DNA of 64,000 bases, taken from Levilactobacillus zymae. Its GTDB lineage: Bacteria > Bacillota > Bacilli > Lactobacillales > Lactobacillaceae. Where the stretch lies: NCBI RefSeq assembly GCF_032190635.1, contig NZ_JAVLAS010000001.1, positions 1,240,001 to 1,304,000 of the forward strand, read 5' to 3'. Made by a program: the position numbers and the translations under genes. The notes under the pieces are model-generated. The model was not told the origin of the DNA and made no database searches. It was given only the letters and a program-made list of their open reading frames with translations. Below are positions 1 to 7,834 of this stretch, in pieces (within the stretch, counting starts at the first letter, position 1; every line of letters starts with the position of its first letter).

Positions 1-1
1 A

Positions 2-340
2 AACGTGTTTAACCGCGATAAGTTAAAATTGTATCAGGACCGGTTTGCCGGTCAGCTCAACTTTGTGCGCAATAACCCGCGCGCGTTGGATACCATGGTC
101 ACGGGCGTCAGCAAGCAAACCGGGATTCGAACGTTCCTACAAGCGGCTCACCTGGAAACGGCGCGGACCTATGCCTTCGGGGATGGGTTTAACGACCTGC
201 AGATGTTTGACGAAGTGGATGTGCCAATTGCCATGGAAAACGGGGTGCCGGCGGCCAAGGCCCAAGCGGCTTACGTGACCACTACCAACCAGACGGACGG
301 AATCGTTCGGGGACTCAAGCACTTTAACCTCATTGATTAA
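2..340 (+). CDS. Cof-type HAD-superfamily phosphatase, C-terminal part
   Basis: Partial gene: the reading frame is open to the left edge of the window, so the GTG at 5 is probably not the true start. The visible ~112 residues contain the HAD motif IV signature GDGFNDLQMF followed by AMENG and a C-terminal TDGIVRGL, the standard ending of Cof/YidA-like sugar-phosphate or flavin-phosphate phosphatases (about 270 aa when complete). The missing N-terminal part would hold the nucleophile DxD motif. It is a cytosolic Mg-dependent phosphatase; the substrate cannot be told from this fragment. The gene converges on the pgmB operon and the two share a bidirectional terminator. Confidence 0.85.
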   Translation, partial: NVFNRDKLKLYQDRFAGQLNFVRNNPRALDTMVTGVSKQTGIRTFLQAAHLETARTYAFGDGFNDLQMFDEVDVPIAMENGVPAAKAQAAYVTTTNQTDGIVRGLKHFNLID

Positions 341-458
341 AGATTAAAAGTAATGAGATTCAGCGGGCCTGCATTAAGACTACTGGTTCACCCTCGGTTC
401 TTAACCGGGTTACAATCAGATTTGTAGCCACGGTGCCGAAAATGATACTTTAAGGCCT

Positions 459-500
459 AAAATGGCCCTTACTCCCAGTACAGGAATAAGGGCCATTTTT
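459..500. terminator. bidirectional intrinsic terminator
   Basis: Inverted repeat with arms at 459-471 and 487-499 (core ATGGCCCTTA / TAAGGGCCAT), flanked by an A-run on the left and a T-run on the right. It serves the HAD gene on + and pgmB on -. Confidence 0.8.
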
Positions 501-560
501 GCGTTCATGCTCACCAATTAAGCGGCCATGGGCCTAATTGAACGATGTGCCGTTCAGGGA

Positions 561-1232
561 TTAGGCCAGGTGCTTTTCGATGTTGGCTAAGGTTACCAGT
601 GAGGTGTCGGCGAAGACCATATCGGCAGCTCCCAGTTCGGTTGCATCACCGATTCCTAGTGAGGTCTCACCGGCGGCGTTGATGGCTTGAACCCCAGCGG
701 CGGCGTCTTCCAAGCCCACACATTGTGCGGGATCCAGATTTAGGAGTTGGGCACCCTTGGTGTAGATCTCGGGATCCGGTTTGCCGTGCTTAAGGCTGGC
801 TGGGTCGACGATTTCGGGGAAGTAATCGGTTAATTCCAACTTAGCCAAGACGCGCGGGGCGTTCTTGGAAGCGGAAGCCAGGGACAATAGGTAGCCCTTA
901 GCGCGAATATCGTCGAGGAAGGCCTTCATCCCGGGAAGGATATTCGCGGGCGTCATCTTATCGACCTCGGCCACGTAGTTGGTGTTTTTCTTGGCGGCCA
1001 ATGCCACTTTTTGGTCGGCCGTATAGTCGTTTTCTTTCCCGCCGGCCTTTAAGATCATCTCCAGCGAGTCCATCCGGCTAATTCCCTTCAGTCCGTCCGC
1101 TAGTTCCTTGGACCACGCCACACCTAAATAGTCAGCGAGTTGGTGCCAAGCGGTGCCGTGTAAGACGGACGTGTCGGTGATAACGCCGTCGAGGTCGAAA
1201 ACGAAGCCCTTGATGTCTGCAAATTTGGTCAT
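561..1232 (-). CDS. pgmB: beta-phosphoglucomutase
   Basis: HAD-fold enzyme that interconverts beta-D-glucose 1-phosphate and glucose 6-phosphate through an aspartyl-phosphate. The N-terminus carries the nucleophile motif DLDGVITDT, and the cap region has the GISRMDSLE stretch typical of PgmB. SLASASKNAP is motif II, KHGKPDPE supplies the motif III lysine, and VGLEDAAAGVQAI is the acidic motif. Start: ATG at 1232 (223 aa) with AAGGAG eight bases upstream, preferred over a GTG three codons earlier that lies against the ribosome site. It sits 22 bp downstream of the GH65 phosphorylase on the same strand, the usual pairing because inverting phosphorylases release beta-glucose 1-phosphate. Confidence 0.95.
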   Translation of the reverse strand: MTKFADIKGFVFDLDGVITDTSVLHGTAWHQLADYLGVAWSKELADGLKGISRMDSLEMILKAGGKENDYTADQKVALAAKKNTNYVAEVDKMTPANILPGMKAFLDDIRAKGYLLSLASASKNAPRVLAKLELTDYFPEIVDPASLKHGKPDPEIYTKGAQLLNLDPAQCVGLEDAAAGVQAINAAGETSLGIGDATELGAADMVFADTSLVTLANIEKHLA

Positions 1233-1254
1233 AATGAACACTCCTTAAAAAAAG

Positions 1255-3972
1255 TTAGTAGGTAAGTGTAACGGGTTGATGAGCGGTCAGCGCAACCGGT
1301 TGGTGCTTGAATTCGATGGTACTATCCTGATCTGCGGTAATCTGAATTTGATGGTGATCGATGGTGAGGTCATAGGTGACGTGACGCACGGTCTGGCGGA
1401 AACGTACAGCTTGCCAGGCTTGAGGCAAGTGCGGCGCAATTGTGACGTGGGAAGCCAAGACGTCTACGCCAGCGTAGAAACGCGTCAACATGAACGTTAC
1501 GGCCCCCATTACGCCCAAGTGGACACCTTCGGCCGTGGTACCACCTTGAATGTCGTAGTAGTCGGATAAAAGGGCTTGAGAGAAAAGCTGCCAGGATTGG
1601 TCCTGATGATCGGCCATGGCGGTTAATGCCGCGTATACGATCCGCGATAGGGTGGAACCGTGGGTGGTGCGGTCCAGGTAAAATTGCAGGTTGCGACTTA
1701 AGGCTCCCTTAGGCAACGAGTACCCTAATTGGGTTAGTAGCTCCAACACTTGTGGGGCATCTAAATTATAGAAGGCCATTAACGCGTCGGCCTGCTTAGC
1801 TACCTGGTAGGCGTCGGGCGTTTTACCCTCAGCCTTTAAGATCCGGTCCATCCGGGAGATGTCACCATACTTTTTCTGGTACTTGGCAAAGTCGAGGGTG
1901 GGGAGTTTGAAGTAACCCTCAAACTGACCGATGATGCCCTGATCGTTAATATCGAGCTTAAGGTGATGGCCCACCTGGTCGAGTTGGGTCAACGTCTGGG
2001 CGGTAAAGCCGGTTCGCTGGTCCACAGCCGTGACGGCTGCTTGGGCCAATCGGTGCCGAACCTGGATGATTTGTTGGCACAGCCAGGCCACCATGAGATT
2101 GGTGTAGGCGTTATTCGCCAAGCCCGTTGTGTCGGCGTTCGGGTAGTTTTCGTGAAATTCATCGGGGCCCATGACCTGATCAATGGTGTAACGGCCCGTT
2201 TGTGGATCTAATTGGGCCTTACTGAGCCAGAATTGCACGATTTCCTGGAGCATTTCTAAGCCGTAACGCACCATGAAGTCTTGGTCTCCCGTGACGTGCA
2301 CGTATAGGAGCACGTTGTAGGCAATGGCCAACGACACGTGGCGTTGCAGTGACGAGTAGTCGGGATCCCAGGTGTTGGTTAACGGGTTCAGATGGACAAC
2401 CTGCGATTGCTCGTCGCCCTTAGTACCGGATTGCCAAGGGTACATAGCCCCGGCGTACCCGGCTTGTCGCGCATTTTGTTTGGCCGCGGGAAGTCGCCGA
2501 TAGCGGTAAAGGAGCAGTTGGCGGGCCAGTTGAGGATCGTTTAACGCGTAGATGGGGAGATCGAACATCTCGTCCCAGAAAACGTGACCCCGGTAAGCTT
2601 CGCCGTCCAGCCCCCGGGCGTTAACCGAGGCGTCGATTTTCCCCGAGCTAATCGCCTGAACCGCCGAGAAAAGGTGGTAGAGGTTGACCCGAATCAATTT
2701 CTGAGCGGTGATATCTCCGGTGATTTGGATATCGGCTTGCCCCCAGCGCTTGGTCCAGTAAGCCGTACTGCTGTTCAGGGTGTCGGCGAAGGTGGCGAGT
2801 GGTAATTCGTGGGTGGCCGCGGTCATCAGGTTCGTGGTTGTTTCGCGGTCGGTGAAGAAGACCACGTTTTTCTCAAAGGTGTAGGTCTGATGAGGGGCTA
2901 CCGTGACCGAACGCATCTGCCGCACCCGTTGTTGGGCGTGTGGCTGGGTGTCGGTCGGCGTGGCCTGAGCTTGACCGGGCCCGGTGAGCCGTGACCCGAA
3001 GACAAAGTGCACCTGTGAGGTTCTGGTCTGGCCTTCGAGGTAGATTGTTTCGGGTTGCTGAGTGGTACCGGTGATTTGAAGGTGGTGCTGATCGAAAGCG
3101 GCATACCGGTCTACGTTGCTATTGATAACGCTACCATCAATTTCGGAGTAGAGTTGAAGGCTCCCGGCGAAGTTGAGGGGGGTCACCCGATAACGAATTG
3201 CCAGACGATGCCAATCTTTGAAGTTCGCTAGTTTGGTCGTTTCAATCTGCAGGGCGTGGCCGGTGGACAGTTGGACCAGCATGGTCGTGGTCAGTGCCCC
3301 GGTGTGCAGGTCAAGGCTGCGATAGATGTCCTGAATGTCACTGGCCTTAATCTGAAAGGGCGTCTGGTGATCGACGCCAAAGGTCAGCGCCTGAGCGTTG
3401 GGGAGGTTAACCAGGTCCTCGTTAACCACTTGGCGGCCGTTGAGATTAGTGGTTAGTTGATCGTATAATCCGGCGGCGTACATACCGGGATAGTTATCGG
3501 CATCGGCGTGGGCCTCCACGTAGGCCCCCCGGACCCCAAAGAAGCCGTTTCCCACGGTTAACATGGCTTCTTGGCCGTAGTTACACTTTCCCTGATATTG
3601 GCCGTAATAGTCCAAGTGCCAGGTCAAGTAGTCGCGTTTGGTGGCCAACGCTTGGGTGAGGCCGTGTTGTTGAACGGCCTGTTGGCTCACCACGGGGATG
3701 TTAAGCATGTTGGTGATGGCTAGACCAATATCGATGCGCTGATGATTGATGCCCACCACCGTATCGGAGAAGGGGTAACTTAAGGCATTGTCGACCACGG
3801 CCGCGTCAACGGCCAGGCCCACTAACTTCACCCGAAGATTTTCGAGGTTCTCCCCGATAGTCTGCTCGGCGTTATAGGCAATGGTGAACGACCGTTGCGG
3901 ATGCGTATGGTCCGCTGGGGTGTAGCTGACCTGTAGGGCGTCATCCAAAACGTGAAGTGTGATGATTTTCAA
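1255..3972 (-). CDS. glycoside hydrolase family 65 disaccharide phosphorylase (maltose/kojibiose/trehalose-type)
   Basis: Cytosolic inverting phosphorylase that splits an alpha-linked glucose disaccharide with phosphate to give beta-glucose 1-phosphate and glucose. GH65 signatures: YHLFSAVQ, the substrate-site motif GHVFWDEMFDLP, the phosphate/substrate segment MYPWQSGTKGDEQ, and IDQVMGPDEFHENYPN containing the general-acid Glu. I place the start at TTG 3972 (905 aa), 11 bases after AAAGGAAG; an in-frame ATG at 4050 lacks this support. At ~905 aa it is longer than the ~750-aa maltose phosphorylases; the first ~130 residues are an extension before the GH65 beta-sandwich. Maltose is likely because of pgmB, but kojibiose, nigerose or trehalose cannot be excluded by reading alone. 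Confidence 0.88.
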   Translation of the reverse strand: MKIITLHVLDDALQVSYTPADHTHPQRSFTIAYNAEQTIGENLENLRVKLVGLAVDAAVVDNALSYPFSDTVVGINHQRIDIGLAITNMLNIPVVSQQAVQQHGLTQALATKRDYLTWHLDYYGQYQGKCNYGQEAMLTVGNGFFGVRGAYVEAHADADNYPGMYAAGLYDQLTTNLNGRQVVNEDLVNLPNAQALTFGVDHQTPFQIKASDIQDIYRSLDLHTGALTTTMLVQLSTGHALQIETTKLANFKDWHRLAIRYRVTPLNFAGSLQLYSEIDGSVINSNVDRYAAFDQHHLQITGTTQQPETIYLEGQTRTSQVHFVFGSRLTGPGQAQATPTDTQPHAQQRVRQMRSVTVAPHQTYTFEKNVVFFTDRETTTNLMTAATHELPLATFADTLNSSTAYWTKRWGQADIQITGDITAQKLIRVNLYHLFSAVQAISSGKIDASVNARGLDGEAYRGHVFWDEMFDLPIYALNDPQLARQLLLYRYRRLPAAKQNARQAGYAGAMYPWQSGTKGDEQSQVVHLNPLTNTWDPDYSSLQRHVSLAIAYNVLLYVHVTGDQDFMVRYGLEMLQEIVQFWLSKAQLDPQTGRYTIDQVMGPDEFHENYPNADTTGLANNAYTNLMVAWLCQQIIQVRHRLAQAAVTAVDQRTGFTAQTLTQLDQVGHHLKLDINDQGIIGQFEGYFKLPTLDFAKYQKKYGDISRMDRILKAEGKTPDAYQVAKQADALMAFYNLDAPQVLELLTQLGYSLPKGALSRNLQFYLDRTTHGSTLSRIVYAALTAMADHQDQSWQLFSQALLSDYYDIQGGTTAEGVHLGVMGAVTFMLTRFYAGVDVLASHVTIAPHLPQAWQAVRFRQTVRHVTYDLTIDHHQIQITADQDSTIEFKHQPVALTAHQPVTLTY

Positions 3973-4106
3973 AACTGAATCGGCTTCCTTTCTGTCAATT
4001 TCGTGTGTCGCTTCACATTCAAGCTTAGACGCCACTGACGGAAATGACAATTATTTCCCCAAATCAGCTCCAAAATAATCGTAGCACAAAACCCGCCAGA
4101 GCAAAA

Positions 4107-4122
4107 TTGCAATCGGTTGCAG
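4107..4122 (-). promoter_or_regulatory. catabolite-responsive element (CcpA/LacI-family operator)
   Basis: The 16-mer TTGCAATCGGTTGCAG matches the cre consensus WTGNAANCGNWWNCAW at every defined position except the last. It lies about 135 bp upstream of the GH65 start and within a near-palindrome TGCAA..TTGCA. CcpA or a MalR-like LacI-family regulator would control the phosphorylase-pgmB operon from here. Confidence 0.7.
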
Positions 4123-4322
4123 AAATTGAAGAACGATTCAATTGGGGGAGCCGGCCAACCTGCTGTGGTTCAGGGAGTTAACGACGGGGGGTCACCCGGA
4201 AGATGCCGATTATCTTTATTGTAACCGCTAACAAAAAGAAACGCGTCGCAGAGCCCACTTTGCGAAGAACTTATGGTAGAATTTATCTCAACCGAGTCGT
4301 TCGATAGAAAGGAGCCGTCTCA

Positions 4323-4547
4323 TTGAAAATATTAGCTTCCTTATTAATCATGTTGGTCCCCGCGGCCATCGTGGGCGGGACCATCTGGGCTATTTTAGGC
4401 TGGTCATTGATTGGCTGGGCCAAGTGGGCCGTGGGGTTTGGGGGACTGTTATTGAGCACCCTGGCTAGCTTCCCACTATATTGGTTTTTGTGGCGACGAC
4501 CGCTTGCTGAAGACCTAGATGAGGATGACGAACATTCAACGCATTAA
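4323..4547 (+). CDS. small two-segment membrane protein, unknown function
   Basis: 74-aa protein starting at TTG 4323 with AAAGGAG at 4308-4314. Two hydrophobic stretches (about residues 3-27 and 34-56, each rich in Trp/Gly) are followed by an acidic tail (EDLDEDDEHSTH). No motif I recognise. It stands alone, preceded by its own promoter-sized gap and followed by a hairpin-rich segment. Real because of the good ribosome site and membrane-protein composition; function unknown. Confidence 0.65.
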   Translation: MKILASLLIMLVPAAIVGGTIWAILGWSLIGWAKWAVGFGGLLLSTLASFPLYWFLWRRPLAEDLDEDDEHSTH

Positions 4548-4552
4548 AAAAA

Positions 4553-4576
4553 GCCATTACGATAAGTCGCAATGGC
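4553..4576 (-). terminator. leftward-facing terminator hairpin
   Basis: GCCATTACGA and TCGCAATGGC form a 10-bp stem (one G-T) around TAAG, with the A-run on the left giving U's after the stem only for minus-strand transcripts. No obvious minus-strand gene ends here, so it may protect the neighbouring genes from antisense reading or be part of the hairpin cluster that follows. Confidence 0.45.
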
Positions 4577-4590
4577 CAAAGAGTAAGGTT

Positions 4591-4719
4591 ACAACATAAT
4601 TGGGGGATTATGTTGTAAAAATTTCATCTACTTTGGGGGAGTAAAATGAAATCTGTCTGTTGAATGAGGACAGAATCCTCACGCACAAGTTGGAGGTTGG
4701 TCCAAACTCATCCGCAACT
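4591..4719 (+). other. cluster of four hairpins upstream of the CPBP protease gene
   Basis: Hairpin A: ACAACATAAT / ATTATGTTGT, perfect 10-bp stem, loop TGGGGG (4591-4616). Hairpin B: ATTTCAT-C-TACT / AGTA-AA-ATGAAAT, loop TTGGGGG (4621-4652). Hairpin C: TCTGTC / GACAGA (4652-4674). Hairpin D: AGTTG-GAG.TTG / CAA.CTC..CAACT (4688-4719). Two neighbouring hairpins share a G5 apical loop. They could be a structured 5' leader, a small RNA, or DNA-level operators; the transcription start is not evident. Confidence 0.45.
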
Positions 4720-4765
4720 CTATAGTACCGCATCTTTTTATTTTAAAACAAGGGAGATGGCAATC

Positions 4766-5443
4766 GTGCCGCAACCGCAACAACGGGTTAGTAATCAGAA
4801 TTGGCTATGGCTGATTGGGTTGGTCATTCTAACGGGGGTGATCCAACGCCCCCTATTAGCCTTAACGACGCCTAACGGCTGGCAGCGAGTTCTGTGGAGT
4901 GGGGTTTATCTACTAGGATTTGGGGTTACCGTAGGGTTAGCCGCCTGGGTATACCAGCGGATTTCTCCACGGTGGCAACGGTTGACCCGTGCTGATTGGG
5001 GGATGATGGTCAAAGGCTACGTCTTCATTCTGGTGGTTGAGCAGGGGTTGACGTGGTTGAATCGGGTGTGGTTCCATCAGGTCAGCACGGCGAATAATCA
5101 GGCCATTGCGGCGTTGCTGAAACAGGGACTGTTAGTTCAGGTATTACTTAGTTTCACAGCAATTTGTGTGTCCCCCTTCATCGAAGAGTTCATCTTCCGG
5201 GGGATTTTGATTGACGGTTGTCTAGACGGGCTGTCGTTTTGGCCCCCCGTGGTGATCAGTGGTATCGCGTTTGCGTTGGTTCACGCCAATTCAACGGTTG
5301 CCAGTTGGCTGATTTACGCCGTCATGGGTGGGACCTTCGCCTACATCTACCGTAAGACCGGTAAGTTACAGAGCACCATTATTTTACATGGTCTGAATAA
5401 CTTACTGGCGATGGGCATCCTGTTGTGGGGCCTCTATGTCTGA
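4766..5443 (+). CDS. CPBP (CAAX/Abi-type) intramembrane metalloprotease
   Basis: 225-aa polytopic membrane protein of the CPBP family. The three conserved motifs are visible in order: EEFIFRG (paired Glu plus Arg), FALVHAN (FxxxH) and HGLNNLLA (HxxxN). In bacteria such proteins are linked to bacteriocin self-immunity or membrane-protein processing; the target here is unknown. I choose GTG 4766 because AGGGAG at 4751-4756 sits nine bases upstream; an ATG at 4757 abuts the ribosome site and an upstream in-frame ATG at 4664 lies in the hairpin region. It is followed by a bidirectional terminator. Confidence 0.85.
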   Translation: MPQPQQRVSNQNWLWLIGLVILTGVIQRPLLALTTPNGWQRVLWSGVYLLGFGVTVGLAAWVYQRISPRWQRLTRADWGMMVKGYVFILVVEQGLTWLNRVWFHQVSTANNQAIAALLKQGLLVQVLLSFTAICVSPFIEEFIFRGILIDGCLDGLSFWPPVVISGIAFALVHANSTVASWLIYAVMGGTFAYIYRKTGKLQSTIILHGLNNLLAMGILLWGLYV

Positions 5444-5463
5444 CCGAACAAGTTGAATGAAAC

Positions 5464-5501
5464 GAAAAAAGTGCCAACCAACTAATGGTGGGCACTTTTT
5501 T
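5464..5501. terminator. bidirectional intrinsic terminator
   Basis: AAAAAAGTGCC-A-ACCA / TGGT-G-GGCACTTTTTT between the convergent CPBP and ohrR genes. Confidence 0.85.
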
Positions 5502-5511
5502 GATGTGTAAG

Positions 5512-5991
5512 CTATTTTTGTAGGTTAACCTGTTTATCGATCAGACGTTGGTGACTAACCTGATCTAGTTGGGCTTTGACGGTCACTAAGTCGGTCATTA
5601 ACGTTTCGATTTCTTCGTCCGACATTCCCAAGAGGGTTTGGCATTGGCCGATACGTTGATAAACTTCATCGCGTTTGGCCGTGGCCATTGCCGTTAAATG
5701 AATCAAAACCTGGCGTTCATCGGTGCGACTCCGCACCCGTGTCACCCAACCTTGCTTTTCTAACCGCTTCAGCAGTGGGGTTAACGTCCCACTATCAAGT
5801 TCTAACCGTTGGCCTAACTGGTGGACCGTTAAGGGTGCATCTTCCCAAAGAGCTAACAACGCAATGTATTGCGGGTAGGTTAACTTAAAGGGTGCTAAGG
5901 CACTTTGATAGAAGTGATTGAACTTCTTGCTGGCAGAGTAGAGGGAGAAACAAAGTTGTTCGTCCAGTAATACCGGGGTAACTTCAGACAT
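5512..5991 (-). CDS. ohrR: MarR-family organic-peroxide regulator (OhrR-type)
   Basis: 159-aa winged-helix MarR-family repressor. The opening LDEQLCFSLYSAS matches OhrR, with the single peroxide-sensing Cys at position 14, close to Cys15 of Bacillus subtilis OhrR. LTVHQLGQRLELDSGTLTPL is the recognition helix region and RTDERQVLIHLT the wing. Oxidation of the Cys by organic hydroperoxides would release DNA. A perfect ATTGTATACAAT palindrome 33 bp upstream suggests autoregulation. The usual target gene ohrA is not adjacent, so its regulon must include sites elsewhere. Confidence 0.88.
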   Translation of the reverse strand: MSEVTPVLLDEQLCFSLYSASKKFNHFYQSALAPFKLTYPQYIALLALWEDAPLTVHQLGQRLELDSGTLTPLLKRLEKQGWVTRVRSRTDERQVLIHLTAMATAKRDEVYQRIGQCQTLLGMSDEEIETLMTDLVTVKAQLDQVSHQRLIDKQVNLQK

Positions 5992-6023
5992 GTCCGCGGC
6001 CTCGTTTCTTTATCTCAAATAGT

Positions 6024-6035
6024 ATTGTATACAAT
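6024..6035. promoter_or_regulatory. OhrR/MarR operator
   Basis: Perfect 12-bp palindrome ATTGTATACAAT in the AT-rich promoter region of ohrR, resembling known OhrR boxes (TACAATT/AATTGTA type). A further AATTGT half-site follows at 6037-6042. Confidence 0.6.
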
Positions 6036-6746
6036 TTAATTGTCATTAGCAAGTAGAAAAACTCGCTAGGGTTCACTTGCCAAGACCACATCATGACAAA
6101 ACTGTAACATCATGATAATTATATAGCAGACCCATCGACCAGTTCAATGATAATTAGGTAAATTATCATTTTTCCCCAAAAATCGTCACCCCATTCACTA
6201 ATAGGGAAGATTGATTGGTCAAAGGGGACTTTGGTGGGGAAACTTACTAATTGCGCAAGTTTACCAGAATGGGGTCAAAAAAGAAACACTTATGACGCAA
6301 AAATTCAACCGGTTGTCTTTAAAGTTGCGCTAAGTCCCTCATGGCTGGGGACCTGTGCTCAACGGAACTAACAGTAAACGGTGGTATTTCCCCGTGCTAA
6401 CCATTAATACGTTGATTAACGACCGGGAGAAGTTACCAAATTTCGACAGTAAAGCAAAGTAAAGTGACGAATTGACAGATTTAGCCAGGTTGACCTAGGT
6501 GTGGTTACTCCCAGCGAGGGCGAAGGATGGTTTCTGATTAGCGGGAATGGTGTGATGGGAGACAGAAAGAAGGCTAGTCGTTTAAAGGCTAAACGGATAA
6601 TCTCAAAAAAGTTGTCAAATCTGACCAAATGTTGGGCGGCTGACGTCGTCAAGGTGTTGGGGAGGAAAACACGGAATCAGCGGGAGCGTTGTGTCCGTCA
6701 ATGAATTGGCCTATACTAAACCTCACTTATAAGAGGGGGATTGAGA
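6036..6746. other. non-coding interval with one AT-rich inverted repeat
   Basis: About 700 bases with no convincing gene. It holds a perfect inverted repeat AATGATAATT-AGGTA-AATTATCATT at 6146-6170 followed by a short T-run, and a matching half-site CATGATAATT at 6111-6120, which together look like a metal-regulator-like operator or a weak terminator. Short open frames here (for example around 6501-6704) have no ribosome site and no recognisable protein. The last bases (6732-6739, AGAGGGGG) are the ribosome site for the next gene. Confidence 0.5.
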
Positions 6747-7256
6747 ATGAGTCGATGGGTACCATTTGGTTTGGTCAGCCTAGTCTGGCTGTTAGTCATT
6801 GTGAAGAATTGTCGGCGGCACCACTATCGGCGAGCGCTATGGTGGCTAGGCTGTTGGGGGTTGAGTGCGCTAACCTGGACGCCTGTGGCCTTTTCGTTCG
6901 GCACCAACGGTGAGCTGGCCCAGATCCATACGAGTTGGTGGTCCGGTGGCGTCTGGGTCTTACGACCCTTTGACCCGGCCGATATGGACACGTCGTTTTG
7001 GCTAAACATCGTGATGACCATGCCCCAAGGAATGTTGTTACAGTTAAATTGGCCCCGACTCCGCTGGCCGCAGTGGCTCTTAGCGGGGCTGGGGACCGGG
7101 CTAGCCCTTGAAGGTGGCCAGGCTATCGGTAATGCTTTGGTTAGTCTGGGACGCTGGGTTGATATTAACGACGTCATCACGAATTTTACGGGAGTGGTTC
7201 TGGGAGCATTGCTGATGGCCTGGCTGCTTCGACGAGGGACCATTAAGCTGTCCTGA
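6747..7256 (+). CDS. VanZ-like family membrane protein
   Basis: 169-aa protein with four predicted membrane segments. The VanZ pattern is visible: NIVMTMPQG (conserved N..L..P.G), then EGGQAIG, RWVDINDVITNFTGVVLGALL (the D..D...N..G..G block). VanZ itself confers low teicoplanin resistance; most homologues in lactobacilli are of unknown envelope function. Start ATG 6747 with AGAGGGGG at 6732-6739; an upstream in-frame TTG at 6741 overlaps the spacer. Confidence 0.85.
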   Translation: MSRWVPFGLVSLVWLLVIVKNCRRHHYRRALWWLGCWGLSALTWTPVAFSFGTNGELAQIHTSWWSGGVWVLRPFDPADMDTSFWLNIVMTMPQGMLLQLNWPRLRWPQWLLAGLGTGLALEGGQAIGNALVSLGRWVDINDVITNFTGVVLGALLMAWLLRRGTIKLS

Positions 7257-7336
7257 CCGGATCGGTGATGGTGATTGACAAGCTTTAGCGGATAGGTCAC
7301 TATAGAAGTAATGAGTGTGAAAACGGGGGAATAACC

Positions 7337-7624
7337 ATGTTTATGACGACAGGTGGGCTAAATCGCTCACACGCAATTCAGGGCATCATCACGGCAACGG
7401 CGCACACGATGCTGACGTCGGAAAAACCGGACGAATTTGAGCGCTTCGACCCGTTGTTTGACCAGGTGAAGCAGGATTTGATGCGGCAGGCACAGGAGGC
7501 GGGCGCGGATGGTTTGATCGAAGTGCGCTTCAATACCGAGGTGGTTCAGATGAACGTAGCGCCGAAGTTCCTGGTGGTGCACGGTTATGGCACGGCAATT
7601 ACCTTTCCACAGAAAAAAAGTTAA
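7337..7624 (+). CDS. YbjQ/UPF0145-like small protein
   Basis: 95-aa cytosolic protein related to the YbjQ (heavy-metal-binding domain, UPF0145) family: an N-terminal MTTGGLNRSHAIQGIITATAH resembles the T-T-x-I-x-G opening, and the C-terminal half has AQEAGADGLIEVRFNTEV and HGYGTAITF, the family GADAV-x-V-R-F and YGTAV motifs. Length fits (usual ~105 aa). Biochemical function is not established. GGGGGAA at 7326-7332 gives the start. Ends at a strong hairpin terminator. Confidence 0.75.
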   Translation: MFMTTGGLNRSHAIQGIITATAHTMLTSEKPDEFERFDPLFDQVKQDLMRQAQEAGADGLIEVRFNTEVVQMNVAPKFLVVHGYGTAITFPQKKS

Positions 7625-7646
7625 AAAAGGGGTTCCCTTTTTTAAC
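7620..7646 (+). terminator. intrinsic terminator
   Basis: Perfect 12-bp inverted repeat GTTAAAAAAGGG / CCCTTTTTTAAC around GTT, overlapping the end of the YbjQ-like gene. It works in both directions. Confidence 0.75.
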
Positions 7647-7681
7647 CAGATAGTGTAAGATGTTATTTGTTGTTAAGAAAT

Positions 7682-7765
7682 GCCCCGATGGCGGAACTGG
7701 CAGACGCGCAGCGTTCAGGTCGCTGTTTGGGAAACCAAGTACAGGTTCGAATCCTGCTCGGGGCA
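7682..7765 (+). tRNA. tRNA-Leu (anticodon CAG)
   Basis: 84-nt cloverleaf: acceptor GCCCCGA / TCGGGGC with discriminator A, anticodon arm CAGCG-TTCAGGT-CGCTG (CAG), long class-II variable arm TTGGGAAACCAA, T arm CAGG-TTCGAAT-CCTG. CCA is not encoded. It reads CUG leucine codons. Confidence 0.95.
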
Positions 7766-7778
7766 TTGATATGACGTG

Positions 7779-7810
7779 AAAGGACATCTAGTGATGGATG
7801 TCCTTTTTTA
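7779..7810 (+). terminator. terminator of tRNA-Leu
   Basis: AAGGACATC / GATGTCCTT stem, loop TAGTGATG, followed by T6. Confidence 0.85.
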
Positions 7811-7834
7811 TTCTGTTATGAATTAAGTAGGGTT

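Noticed and set aside
6501..6704. 67-codon + strand frame in the gap before the VanZ-like gene
   Set aside because: No ribosome site, no recognisable features, and composition like random translation.
7682..7810. tRNA-Leu as an integration site for a genomic island (accessory zone lies just downstream)
   Set aside because: No integrase gene and no repeat of the tRNA 3' end found in the following 7 kb by eye.
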